A stretch of 64,000 nt of DNA from the NCBI RefSeq assembly GCF_910592395.1, contig NC_088316.1, forward strand, positions 11,842,001-11,906,000, given 5' to 3'. The translations under genes were made by a program, and so were the position numbers. The notes beneath the pieces are model-generated. The model did not search any database. It was given only the letters and a program-made list of their open reading frames with translations, and was not told the DNA's origin. Below are positions 53,941-62,284 of this stretch, one piece after another; position 1 is the stretch's first letter; the number at the start of each line of letters is the position of its first letter. The stretch is from Lineus longissimus. Taxonomy: Eukaryota > Nemertea > Pilidiophora > Heteronemertea > Lineidae.

Positions 53941-54943
53941 TCTCATCAGGTGGTCGAGCTTTGCTCTCTGGACTTTGTCCTAGTCGGACTTTGTCCTGAG
54001 AGTTTAACTCTATTCTTAACTCTAAAGAAACCTCTGTTCCTCTGAAATTAACTAGCTTACCATTCTCATCAGTGATTTCGAATTTTATGTGATTAGTACA
54101 CTTATTTATCGTTTTCTTACAATTCGGTTCGTATCGCTGCATTTTTATTTGGTCACCATCTTCTACAGGTATGATGCAGAAAATGTTAGATGGTTTATTG
54201 TTGTAGTGGGTCTTAGCTTTGTCAATCAAATTAGCTTGCAGGAATAGATATTTCCTGTAAAAGTTGAGTGGTCTTGTGGAGTAGTATTTTCCTTTCTTGG
54301 TGAATTTAGTTTGCTTAAAGCCAAACCATTCATTCACCACTGTGAGCTGTTTTTCTATCACCTCTCTTATGGTTTTGCTTATTTGAAAACCTTCTGTGTT
54401 TATCTCAATCTCGGTGTGTTCATGTTTATGTAACTTGTCTACTTTCAGAGGGTACTCTTTATCCTCTGTAAGTTCAAGGGTTATGTAATTATTGTTATCA
54501 CAGTTGACCTTAACGTGGCTAATTCCAATTTCTTTTATGTATTTTTGCCATACCTCACAAAACTCACTTAAACTAAAATGTCGAGAGTATGGAAATGTGT
54601 ATTGAGTTATGGTGTCTTTAGTTGTGGTAGATTCATTTTCCAGTTCGCAAACTTTCATGACTTCCTTTTCAAATGTATCTGTTTCAAGTCCAGGAGCAAA
54701 TAATGGCCTAAATTCATCCATACACAATAATTGTTTACCTAAGGGCTCATCATTTTTTGTAATTCTGGTTATTTCGACTAGAAATGAGAAAATCCTGACT
54801 CCCTCTGGTAGAAAATCACCTGTCCACCATGAATTGTAAAAGGTTATCGATTTCAAAGTAATGGATTTTATGTCTAATTGGCCTGTTAAGTAGTACTCAA
54901 ATTTGGCTTCATTACATTCTTGTTCATTGATTATGAAGTCCAT
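53921..54943 (-). CDS. Penton-like/structural protein candidate (340 aa)
   Basis: ATG at 54943. Beta-rich throughout: ITFYNSWWTGDF, VRIFSFLVEITR, HTEIEINTEGFQI, HIKFEITDENGKLVNFRGTEVSLELRIEL. The C-terminal pattern (cysteines, then a 'DE.GK.V.F.G..V.L.L.I' run) matches the ends of the 2.6-kb gene and of the 63.6-kb gene, so the three may share a fold. Structural role is inferred. The last ~20 residues before the stop are encoded by an inverted pair of double-hairpin repeats (NSQDKVRLGQSPESKAR), showing the repeat can become part of a C-terminus. Confidence 0.55.
   Translation of the reverse strand: MDFIINEQECNEAKFEYYLTGQLDIKSITLKSITFYNSWWTGDFLPEGVRIFSFLVEITRITKNDEPLGKQLLCMDEFRPLFAPGLETDTFEKEVMKVCELENESTTTKDTITQYTFPYSRHFSLSEFCEVWQKYIKEIGISHVKVNCDNNNYITLELTEDKEYPLKVDKLHKHEHTEIEINTEGFQISKTIREVIEKQLTVVNEWFGFKQTKFTKKGKYYSTRPLNFYRKYLFLQANLIDKAKTHYNNKPSNIFCIIPVEDGDQIKMQRYEPNCKKTINKCTNHIKFEITDENGKLVNFRGTEVSLELRIELNSQDKVRLGQSPESKARPPDEIIPLKE
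53954..54010. repeat. Double-hairpin repeats 9 and 10 (head-to-head inverted pair)
   Basis: 53954-53980 is in plus orientation (GAGC-TTT-GCTC, TCT, GGAC-TTT-GTCC). 53984-54010 is reversed (GGAC-TTT-GTCC, TGA, GAGT-TTA-ACTC). The last stem shows a paired change (C to T with G to A) that keeps the hairpin. Confidence 0.9.
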
Positions 54944-54999
54944 TTCTATTTAATTCAAGAGATTTATTGAATTTAATAAATTTTAATCTAATAAATAGA

Positions 55000-55368
55000 A
55001 TGACTGATAAGAATCAGAAAATACTTTGCACTACATGTGACAAGTACATATCCTACAATAATATGGCTATTCACAGGAGAACCAAAGGTCACTTAAGTAA
55101 ATTAAATCCGGATTATGTCCCTATTGCTCAACCCCGAGCCCCATCACTGATCACTAAAAGTATGGATAAGAAACTTGCATTTGAGGAAAATGAGCTAGAT
55201 GGCATAAAGAAAGTGAGTGGAATAGAAATAGTAAAACAATTTGGAAAGCCTGTAGTCACCATTAGTTTGAAGATTGACAGAGAAGCTAAACAAGTGTATG
55301 AATACAGAGATAAATTAGAGGAGGTATTATTTCAACTCAATGATTACCATCACAAAATTAGCATATGA
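55000..55368 (+). CDS. Small C2H2/U1-type zinc-finger protein (122 aa)
   Basis: The frame is open from 54967; the first ATG is 55000. Near the N-terminus, ILCTTCDKYISYNNMAIHRRTKGH fits CxxC-x12-HxxxxxH, a U1-like C2H2 finger as found in nucleic-acid-binding proteins. The rest is charged, with a C-terminal helix. It sits directly ahead of PolB (117 bp gap to the PolB ATG). It may be a replication or transcription accessory factor (inference). Confidence 0.6.
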   Translation: MTDKNQKILCTTCDKYISYNNMAIHRRTKGHLSKLNPDYVPIAQPRAPSLITKSMDKKLAFEENELDGIKKVSGIEIVKQFGKPVVTISLKIDREAKQVYEYRDKLEEVLFQLNDYHHKISI

Positions 55369-55385
55369 GTATTTGCTCAGTTTGA

Positions 55386-55465
55386 TCGACCTTTGGTCGA
55401 AGAGCAGAGCATTGATCGTCAGGGTGAAAGTGTAACCCGGACAAAGTCCCGAGAACAAGGTTCGA
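55386..55465 (-). repeat. Double-hairpin repeats 11 (decayed) and 12
   Basis: Copy 11 (55386-55415): GACC-TTT-GGTC keeps pairing with two paired changes; its second hairpin (GAGC-AGA-GCAT) is broken. Copy 12 (55437-55465): GGAC-AAA-GTCC, CGA, GAAC-AAG-GTTC, with a paired change. Both lie between the zinc-finger gene stop and the PolB ATG. Confidence 0.8.
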
Positions 55466-55485
55466 CACACCCCATTCAGTCCCCA

Positions 55486-58400
55486 ATGGAAAGCATAATT
55501 TCAAGGAACCAGGCAATTTATGCCATAACCAACCAGTTAAACTACATTAAGACACAGATTGAGGAAAGGTACTTTCAAGGTTCTGGACTTACTTTAAATA
55601 AAATAGAGTCTTGTAACATGACCATCTGTTCTTACAAGAGGTGTAAAGGTGGTCATTACACTAAATTACCATTTAAAACAAAAGCAGTAATAAATGTGGA
55701 ATCAAATGACAATAAATGTTTTCTCTGGTCTTTATTGGCCGCTAAATATCTGAAAGAAAATCCAGAGACGGACTTTGTCCTGAGAGCAGAGCTCGAGAGT
55801 ACATTCAATATCACTACTGATATGCTAGAAATGACTTCGTCACGAGAACAGAGTTCGAAAACTACTGATATCAAAATCAAATCATTTCCTGTATGTATTC
55901 AAAAGGATATTCCTAAGATAGAGAGTGATAATAATCTCAAAATTAATGTGTTTAAATTGCAGAATGAATCGGCTAAGAGCACCTGTGAGGCAAAACTAGA
56001 ACCTCTCTACCTGTCCAAGAATTATGATGATGATGATGTCATCGATCTGCTGTATTTCAAGGACCATTTCATGTACATAAGAGACATCAATCTTTTCTTC
56101 AGGACACTAGCTCATAGAGTGTATCTTTGCAGGAGATGCATGAATTACTTTTACAGGAAGTCAACACTAGATAAGCATAAAAAGAAATGTGGAGAACACG
56201 ATTACTGTAAGATTACTTTGCCTCCACCTAACAGTAAATTGTCACAAATTAAATTTGAAAAACACTCATTCAAAAATAGAGTTCCGTTTGTGATCTATGC
56301 TGATTTCGAAGCGATAAGCACAACAGTCAATGATAACTCGAGCTCTGCTCTCAGGACAAAGTCCGACACAACTCAGACAGATACCACTGTTACCACTAAA
56401 AAACTTTTTAAACAAAATGCATCAGCTGTTGGTGTTTATGTTCACTCAGACTACACACACCTTTACAGTAGCCAGTATGTGTCTCACAGGGGTGCTGATG
56501 TTGTAGATGTGTTCTGTAATTGGTTAATCAGGATGGAAGAACAATTCTCTAATTTATTGAACTGTAACTTTCCTCTAACAATGACAGATGAAGACTGGCA
56601 TAAATATCAATTAGAAACACATTGTTACTACTGTAATCAACCTTTGGGATATGACAAGGTCAAGGATCATGATCACTACTGTGGTAGATATCGAGGTGCT
56701 GCTCACAACTCGTGTAATTTGAATGAAAAGAAAGCTATGTTTGTTCCAGTGTTTTTTCACAATCTCAGTAATTACGATTCTCACTTATTTATTAAAGAAT
56801 TAATGACTAAGATACCGAAGTACAAGAAACTGAAAATACTTGCCAAAACATCAGAGGAAAACATCTCATTTCAGTTCGGTTGTTTCAGGTTTTTGGACTC
56901 GTACAGATTCCTGCAGTCCAGTTTAGACAACATAACCAAATCAATGTTGGATGATGATTTTAAAATTACCAGACAGCTGTTCCCAAATACCACTGACTTT
57001 AAGCTATTGAGGAAGAAGGGTTCAGTACCTTACTCTTTTTACACATCACATGAAAGCTACAATGTTACTTACCTAGAAAAGTCTATGTTTTTTGACGAAT
57101 TGAAAAATGAAATGGCACCTGATTCTGCCTATGATGAAGCTAAGGTAATATGGGATCATTTCAAGATCAGGAATCACGGTGAGTTCATTGACCTCTACCT
57201 CAAAACTGATGTGATCCTTTTAGCTGATTTATTTGAGAAATTCAGGGATGTCAATTTGAACTACTTTCAGATAGATCCATGTCACTGTTACTCGGCACCA
57301 GGCCTAACCTGGCAAGCTGGTTTGAAGTACACAGGAATAAACCTAGAACTACTGACTGATACCAACATCTTACTTACTTTTGAGAAAGCAATACGAGGTG
57401 GAATTTCGGGTGTTATGGGAACAAGACATGTCAAGGCAGATGAACACCACAAACTACTCTACGTAGACGCAAATAATCTCTACGGCTGGTCTATGATGGA
57501 ACCTCAACCCTATGGTAGTTTTGAAATGATAGATATTGATCCACTCGAGCTATGCTCTCAGGACAAAGTCCGACTTAACATGAATGTTATCAGTAAAGAG
57601 CAGATTATGGCAATTCCAAGTGATAGTGAGGTAGGGTATTTCTTAGAGGTTGATTTGGAGTATCCAGGAAATATTAAATTTAAGTCAAGGAACTTTCCAC
57701 TCTGCCCCGAATCTCTCTTTATTGAAGATGATGAATTAAGTCCTTACCAGAGAGAGTTACTGGGTGATGATAAAAGATCAAATGTAGAGAAACTAATACT
57801 AACACAAAAGGATAAAACTAATTACATAGTGCATTACAGAATGCTACAATTTTACCTCAAGCACGGAATGGTACTTAAGAGGGTTCATTCAGTGATAAGC
57901 TTTAAACAATCAAAGTGGTTAGCACCATACATTGATTTTAACACTAAAAGATGTATGGATTCTAAGACTGATTTTGAGAAAGACTATTTTAAGCTCATGA
58001 ATAATGCGTTCTACGGAAAGACTTGTGAGAATGTAAGGAACAGGGTTGAAATTGAATTTGTATTGGACGGGGAGAGAGCCAGGAATGTAATGGCCAATCC
58101 CAGGTTTTCATCGATATGCGTATTTGACGAACATAATGCTGCTATTAGCATGAGGAAAACATCAATGAAATTCAACAAACCAATCTACATAGGAGCTTCA
58201 GTACTTGAATTGTCTAAATTATTAATGTATGAATTCTATTATGAAGTTCTTCAACCGTACTTTGGTGAGAAAAATATTGAACTGCTGTATCTAGATACAG
58301 ATTCCTTTGTACTTAACATTAATACTGATGACTTAACTAAAGACTTAAAGGAGTTGAAACACTATTTTGACTTCAGTAATTATCCAAAAGATCATCCACT

Positions 58401-58794
58401 CTATGATACCAGTAAGAAGAAGGTACCAGGCTACTTTAAGGATGAGCTAGGAGGAGTAGAGATGACTGAATTCATTGCCCTGAGAAGTAAGATGTACGCT
58501 TACAGGACAAAAGATTACGATTCTAAGAAATTGAAGGGTATTGCCAAGAATGTAGTAAGGAGAAATATCTCATTTGATGACTATGTTGATTGTCTTGAAA
58601 AGAGTAGGTCATTTTACCACAAGATGAGACACTTAAGATCAGATAAACACCAAATCTATTTGGAAGAAGTTGACAAAAAAAGCCTCAGTCCTTTTGATGA
58701 TAAGAGGTTCATACTTGAAGATGGAATAAGCACCTTACCATTTGGAATGTATTATGAAGGCTACATGGATTACAGCGATTCAAACTTCGCTTGA
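55486..58794 (+). CDS. Polinton-type protein-primed DNA polymerase B (1,102 aa)
   Basis: The frame opens at 55393 with a non-ATG codon; the first ATG is 55486. Exonuclease I motif VIYADFEAIS (DFE at 56301-56309). Endonuclease VII-like Cys/His insert (CYYCNQPL ... DHDHYCGRYRGAAHNSCN). LKTDVILLADLFEKFRD. Palm motif A YVDANNLYGWSM (Asp at 57466), motif B KLMNNAFYGKT, motif C LYLDTDSFVL (DTD at 58294-58302). All catalytic residues I can check are present and the frame is intact. Length is normal for the family. Four double-hairpin repeats are in frame inside it: two before the exonuclease domain, one right after Exo I, and one just after motif A. They presumably fall in surface loops. Confidence 0.95.
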   Translation: MESIISRNQAIYAITNQLNYIKTQIEERYFQGSGLTLNKIESCNMTICSYKRCKGGHYTKLPFKTKAVINVESNDNKCFLWSLLAAKYLKENPETDFVLRAELESTFNITTDMLEMTSSREQSSKTTDIKIKSFPVCIQKDIPKIESDNNLKINVFKLQNESAKSTCEAKLEPLYLSKNYDDDDVIDLLYFKDHFMYIRDINLFFRTLAHRVYLCRRCMNYFYRKSTLDKHKKKCGEHDYCKITLPPPNSKLSQIKFEKHSFKNRVPFVIYADFEAISTTVNDNSSSALRTKSDTTQTDTTVTTKKLFKQNASAVGVYVHSDYTHLYSSQYVSHRGADVVDVFCNWLIRMEEQFSNLLNCNFPLTMTDEDWHKYQLETHCYYCNQPLGYDKVKDHDHYCGRYRGAAHNSCNLNEKKAMFVPVFFHNLSNYDSHLFIKELMTKIPKYKKLKILAKTSEENISFQFGCFRFLDSYRFLQSSLDNITKSMLDDDFKITRQLFPNTTDFKLLRKKGSVPYSFYTSHESYNVTYLEKSMFFDELKNEMAPDSAYDEAKVIWDHFKIRNHGEFIDLYLKTDVILLADLFEKFRDVNLNYFQIDPCHCYSAPGLTWQAGLKYTGINLELLTDTNILLTFEKAIRGGISGVMGTRHVKADEHHKLLYVDANNLYGWSMMEPQPYGSFEMIDIDPLELCSQDKVRLNMNVISKEQIMAIPSDSEVGYFLEVDLEYPGNIKFKSRNFPLCPESLFIEDDELSPYQRELLGDDKRSNVEKLILTQKDKTNYIVHYRMLQFYLKHGMVLKRVHSVISFKQSKWLAPYIDFNTKRCMDSKTDFEKDYFKLMNNAFYGKTCENVRNRVEIEFVLDGERARNVMANPRFSSICVFDEHNAAISMRKTSMKFNKPIYIGASVLELSKLLMYEFYYEVLQPYFGEKNIELLYLDTDSFVLNINTDDLTKDLKELKHYFDFSNYPKDHPLYDTSKKKVPGYFKDELGGVEMTEFIALRSKMYAYRTKDYDSKKLKGIAKNVVRRNISFDDYVDCLEKSRSFYHKMRHLRSDKHQIYLEEVDKKSLSPFDDKRFILEDGISTLPFGMYYEGYMDYSDSNFA
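55769..55796 (-). repeat. Double-hairpin repeat 13 (in PolB)
   Basis: GGAC-TTT-GTCC, TGA, GAGC-AGA-GCTC. The reading frame used here would contain TAG if the loop were the common ATA; the loop is AGA. Confidence 0.92.
55832..55858 (-). repeat. Double-hairpin repeat 14 (in PolB, both stems changed)
   Basis: TGAC-TTC-GTCA, CGA, GAAC-AGA-GTTC. Both stems differ from consensus yet pair perfectly. Encodes MTSSREQSS, the same peptide as repeat 24 in the integrase. Confidence 0.85.
56338..56366 (+). repeat. Double-hairpin repeat 15 (in PolB)
   Basis: GAGC-TCT-GCTC, TCA, GGAC-AAA-GTCC, located ~10 residues after the exonuclease I motif. Confidence 0.92.
57545..57575 (+). repeat. Double-hairpin repeat 16 (in PolB)
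   Basis: Consensus copy about 25 residues after palm motif A. Read in a third frame (ELCSQDKVRL). Confidence 0.93.
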
Positions 58795-58795
58795 G

Positions 58796-58854
58796 TCGAG
58801 CTTTGCTCTCTGGACTTTGTCCTAGTCGGACTTTGTCCTGAGAGCATAGCTCGA
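58796..58854. repeat. Double-hairpin repeats 17 and 18 (head-to-head inverted pair after PolB stop)
   Basis: 58796-58822 plus (GAGC-TTT-GCTC, TCT, GGAC-TTT-GTCC) and 58826-58854 minus (GGAC-TTT-GTCC, TGA, GAGC-ATA-GCTC). Starts one base after the PolB stop. Same layout and almost the same sequence as the pair at 53,954. Confidence 0.92.
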
Positions 58855-58869
58855 GTGCAAAATCTTTAT

Positions 58870-58898
58870 TCGGACTTTGTCCTGAGAGCAGAGCTCGA
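58870..58898 (-). repeat. Double-hairpin repeat 19
   Basis: GGAC-TTT-GTCC, TGA, GAGC-AGA-GCTC. Intergenic. Confidence 0.93.
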
Positions 58899-59017
58899 TT
58901 AAACTAATGAATAGGGTGGTGCTGATGGTAGTGCTACTTGGTGAAATTCATCCCTAACACCGAAGTCATGGTGATAGTGATAGTGATACACCACATTAGG
59001 ATTAGGACTATTTAGTA

Positions 59018-59074
59018 CGACTTCGTCTTGAGAGCATAGCTCGAGTCGAACTTTGTTCTCTGGACGTAGTCCGG
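59018..59074. repeat. Double-hairpin repeats 20 and 21 (inverted pair, tail to tail)
   Basis: 59018-59044 minus: CGAC-TTC-GTCT (one mismatch), TGA, GAGC-ATA-GCTC. 59046-59074 plus: GAAC-TTT-GTTC, TCT, GGAC-GTA-GTCC. The GAAC/GTTC stem is a paired change. Confidence 0.85.
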
Positions 59075-59086
59075 GTCCTGTTTGAT

Positions 59087-59746
59087 TTACTGTGACTTCA
59101 GTTTTTCTAGCATCTCTGTCTGTGCTAGTTTTTTTCCTTCTTCTAAAAAAGTCTTCTTTAAAGACTCTACATCAACAGCTGAACTTGCCTCCCTTTGTTT
59201 TTTCCTAATGGCATTTTTCATCGAAATGTATTTCTCCTTCTCCTTGAGAATCAAAGTAAACTCATCTGTAGATATGTGAGAATCGGTTAAGGCTTTACTG
59301 ACCAAATCATTGATTGTGTTCAGTTTTGAAATTGCCAACATTCTGATATTCTCATGCTTTTCAATTTTCCTTAGAATATTCTTTTTCTCCCAGCCTAAGG
59401 CTGATGAAATAATGGCACTACCTATTGTTACGCCACCCAAAGCTAAGCCTATCGGTGCCGTGATGACACCAGCTAGAGCGGAAACACCAACAGATCCGGC
59501 TGCTACGCTAGTTAAATTAAGGAAGTGGCTAATGCCAGTAATTACGCTAAATGCTTTTTTGTACTTTGAAAATATCTTTCTTCTAAATTCAATCTCGCTT
59601 TCTAAGAAACTCTTAACATCACATATTTGTTGTAGTCTGAAAGCCTGAGGGTTACTTTCTGTATGCTTTTCAGACCTTTCATAGTTTAATTGACTTTCAG
59701 AGTTTAAATTACTTAAATCTGGATAAACCTTGTTGTCTCCATTCAT
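59087..59746 (-). CDS. Two-helix membrane / coiled-coil protein (219 aa)
   Basis: ATG at 59746 (TTAAATG). Residues ~60-120 hold a long hydrophobic hairpin (FLNLTSVAAGSVGVSALAGVITAPIGLALGGVTIGSAI; split here only for description as two Gly/Ala-rich membrane helices). The rest is charged coiled coil (LILKEKEKYISMKNAIRKKQ; KKTFLEEGKKLAQTEMLEKL). Proteins of this build recur in similar elements. A membrane-active virion protein is possible; function unknown. Confidence 0.6.
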   Translation of the reverse strand: MNGDNKVYPDLSNLNSESQLNYERSEKHTESNPQAFRLQQICDVKSFLESEIEFRRKIFSKYKKAFSVITGISHFLNLTSVAAGSVGVSALAGVITAPIGLALGGVTIGSAIISSALGWEKKNILRKIEKHENIRMLAISKLNTINDLVSKALTDSHISTDEFTLILKEKEKYISMKNAIRKKQREASSAVDVESLKKTFLEEGKKLAQTEMLEKLKSQ

Positions 59747-59750
59747 TTAA

Positions 59751-60011
59751 TTAGTGGGAATAACTAGAATCAGTTGTTCTGTCATTTCTAGTGTTTAGTG
59801 TTGATCTTACAGACACTACAGGTTTTTGAAGTACATTAAATTTTAAAGGTTTTTCTGACCCAATAGGTTTTTCTAACCCAGCAGGTTTTAAAGGTTTTTC
59901 GGGACCAGGCTCCAACTTTGACTCTACTTCTGCCTCTAATTCTCTATGAAATCGTTCTAATCTTTCTTTCCAATTACGTGGTCGTTTTGTGTAACCCCAA
60001 GTTCTATCCAT
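59751..60011 (-). CDS. Small repeat-containing protein (86 aa)
   Basis: ATG at 60011 (TTAAATG), 4 bp ahead of the next gene's ATG region. A charged N-terminus (RPRNWKERLERFHRELEAEV) is followed by KPLKPAGLEKPIGSEKPLKF, a short EKP(L/I) repeat. Otherwise unrecognised. Confidence 0.5.
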   Translation of the reverse strand: MDRTWGYTKRPRNWKERLERFHRELEAEVESKLEPGPEKPLKPAGLEKPIGSEKPLKFNVLQKPVVSVRSTLNTRNDRTTDSSYSH

Positions 60012-60030
60012 TTAATTAAGTAAAATAAAA

Positions 60031-61158
60031 TCAATTCACTGCAAAGAGTAAATTTCTTTCAAGTCTATTATTCAACTTAATCATCTCGTTTATGATTTCT
60101 GTCTGACTACATATGTTAATGTTCTGGTTCATTCTCATGTTATTATTTAAATTCGATAATCTATCAAGCAGAATCATATTTTCATCACGAAGATAATCCC
60201 CGAAATGCTGTGATATCACTATTTTCCAATCTGGTATTACATCCTGGTCTCGAAAGACAAACCAGTTTTCACTTCTCATCTTTACCATGAAATCCATTGA
60301 CCTATCCAATTGATCCTTAAATAGTGTGTAGTCTACTTTAGCACTCTTCTGTCTGTTTTCTGTCTTTTCCATTGGTCTCATGTTAAACCAAGCAAAGCAC
60401 AGTTCAGGTTTATCTTTGAATTCCTTGATTGGTAAGACATGATCCAACTCTTCTTCTACTATTCGAACTCTGTTCTCGGGACTTTGTCCTATTGGAGATA
60501 GACTCCTCTGGTACTCTAACCACTGTGAGAAGAAACTGTCTGTACATCCTAGATTGAATGATGAATTACCAGTACACTCTCCCTTAGAAATGCGGTTTAG
60601 ACCAACTCTAATTTTGTGTCTGTCTCTATTACCATTTTGATCAAGGTAATCCTTTTTGTAATATGAATTAAAACATGATCTGCAGTTACCTCTATTTCCG
60701 TTTTTACCAAATTCACCATCACTTAGTAATTTAATTTCATAACATTTATTACATCCCTTGATTTTACTTGAACCACATTCTTTACAGTAATCAAGTAGTT
60801 TATTACGCCTGTTCTTTTCAAAATTAATTTCAGGTTTCTTTTCACAGCACTTAACACAATAAATTGTAGGTTGATTTTTCATGTTTTGATTCATCATATT
60901 ATTCGGATTTTCCATGTTTTGATTCATCATATTATTCTGATTTTCCATGTTTTGATTTAACATAATCTGATTTAAGATAAACTGATTTATCATATTTTGA
61001 TTTAACATAATCTGATTTATCATATTTTGATTTAACATATTATTTTGATGCAAATAATACAAAAACTTCTGAATATTTTGATTCATCATATTATCATGAT
61101 TCATCATATTATTCTGATTCATCATACCATTTTGATTATCAAATATTTCTCCCTCCAT
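60031..61158 (-). CDS. HNH endonuclease-like protein with zinc fingers (375 aa)
   Basis: ATG at 61158. Residues ~1-95 are an Asn/Met repeat (NNMMNQN, INQIMLNQN) from a minisatellite. Residues ~98-165 have two CxxC...CxxC zinc modules (CVKCCEKKPEINF ... DYCKECG; GCNKCYEIKL ... NCRSC). The HNH-type core follows: a double-hairpin-encoded insert (SPIGQSPENRVR), then ELDHVLPIKEF, CFAWFNMRPMEKTENRQKS, matching the 'DH.LP...F ... CF.W.N.RP....N..K' pattern of viral and phage HNH nucleases. It would nick or cut DNA. The presence of a repeat inside makes it both a candidate source and a target of the repeat's spread. Confidence 0.65.
   Translation of the reverse strand: MEGEIFDNQNGMMNQNNMMNHDNMMNQNIQKFLYYLHQNNMLNQNMINQIMLNQNMINQFILNQIMLNQNMENQNNMMNQNMENPNNMMNQNMKNQPTIYCVKCCEKKPEINFEKNRRNKLLDYCKECGSSKIKGCNKCYEIKLLSDGEFGKNGNRGNCRSCFNSYYKKDYLDQNGNRDRHKIRVGLNRISKGECTGNSSFNLGCTDSFFSQWLEYQRSLSPIGQSPENRVRIVEEELDHVLPIKEFKDKPELCFAWFNMRPMEKTENRQKSAKVDYTLFKDQLDRSMDFMVKMRSENWFVFRDQDVIPDWKIVISQHFGDYLRDENMILLDRLSNLNNNMRMNQNINICSQTEIINEMIKLNNRLERNLLFAVN
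60463..60489 (+). repeat. Double-hairpin repeat 22 (in HNH gene)
   Basis: GAAC-TCT-GTTC, TCG, GGAC-TTT-GTCC; the first stem carries a paired change. Sits directly before the HNH DH motif. Confidence 0.88.
60890..61150 (-). repeat. Asn/Met-coding minisatellite
   Basis: Repeats of TTTTGATTCATCATATTA and TTTTGATTTAACATAATC types at the start of the HNH gene. They keep the frame open. Confidence 0.8.
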
Positions 61159-62059
61159 TTCTTTCTTTATTTAGTAGGACATTTTTTTTTAAATTACGTT
61201 TTTCGAACTTGTTCTTGTGACTTCAGTCACTTTAGAGACTTTATTTCATTTCAATGATTTGATATCAGCAACTGGTAACCATTCATTGAACTTATCACTG
61301 TAACCCTTCCACTTCACTAATCCGTATTTCTTGCCTTTACTGGTCTTGTACCTTAGGATTTTCTCGATCTTGTACTCTAGCTGGTCAGGATTAGGAACAT
61401 AGCTCAATTCCTCTTCATAGAAATATCCTTGAATTTCTTCTTTGTGGTAATCCTCAAGCTTGTAGACGATAGGGTGAGTAAAGATGATCTGTTTGATTTG
61501 GAACACCTCCTCAGTGTAGTTGGGCATGTAACCTTTACCAAAAATTGACTTGTACTTTGAAATTCTTACACTGTCACCTACTTTGTACTTTGGATTACCA
61601 AATGTCTCTTTGAGGTGAAGACCGTAAAGATTGTACCACACTGTTCCTTCGTTTTCCATCTTTCTGGCGTCTACAGGTTTCATACCTATTGATGAGTGAA
61701 ATGTGTTGTTGTAGCCGCTGACCAGGTCATCCAGAACGTCAATCCACTTGTCAGTCTCCTTAGCGGTGAAATAACGCCACATTTTTTTTTAAGGGTTCTA
61801 TTGAATCTCTCTACTACTGCTGCCTTCTTATCAGATTTTGTGGAGAACCATTCTATGTCATTTTCTGTTAAGAGTTCCTTGAAGTGTTTGTTGTAAAATT
61901 CTTTACCGTCATCAAACTGGATTTTCGTTGGTTTTGCTTCCTCAAATATCACTTTAAATGCATCTCTGATTTCTTCTCCCCTCTTACTCTTAACTGCTAG
62001 AGCCCAAGAAAAACGACTAAATAGATCTATGACTGTTAAAATGAATCTGAAACCCTTAT

Positions 62060-62088
62060 TCGGACTTTGTCCTGAGAGCATAGCTCGA
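62060..62088 (-). repeat. Double-hairpin repeat 23 (in integrase)
   Basis: GGAC-TTT-GTCC, TGA, GAGC-ATA-GCTC. In the gene's sense it encodes RAMLSGQSPN between the first catalytic Asp and the FILTVIDL strand. Confidence 0.94.
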
Positions 62089-62259
62089 TTCTTACTCTCG
62101 AATTTCTGCATGTCAACCAGATCAGCTTGCCACTGTTGATCGATGTACGATACCATTGTCTTCCTGAAGGTGAATTTCTTAATGGCCGGTTTGTGTAGTT
62201 GGTGAGTTGGTAGTGTTTCTAGAAATTCTTTCACTTCTTTTTGTTTAATAAGTTTTCCT

Positions 62260-62284
62260 GAGCTCTGCTCTCGTGACGAAGTCA
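62260..62284 (+). repeat. Double-hairpin repeat 24 (in integrase)
   Basis: GAGC-TCT-GCTC, TCG, TGAC-GAA-GTCA. The TGAC/GTCA stem is the same paired variant seen in PolB repeat 14. Confidence 0.88.

Larger units (their letters stand above)
58795..59086. terminator. Intergenic region between convergent PolB and coiled-coil gene, packed with double hairpins
   Basis: About 290 bp holding five double-hairpin repeats (58796, 58826, 58870, 59018, 59046). Because the two genes converge here, the hairpins would be transcribed in both 3' ends and could act in 3'-end formation or stability. This is inference. Confidence 0.35.
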
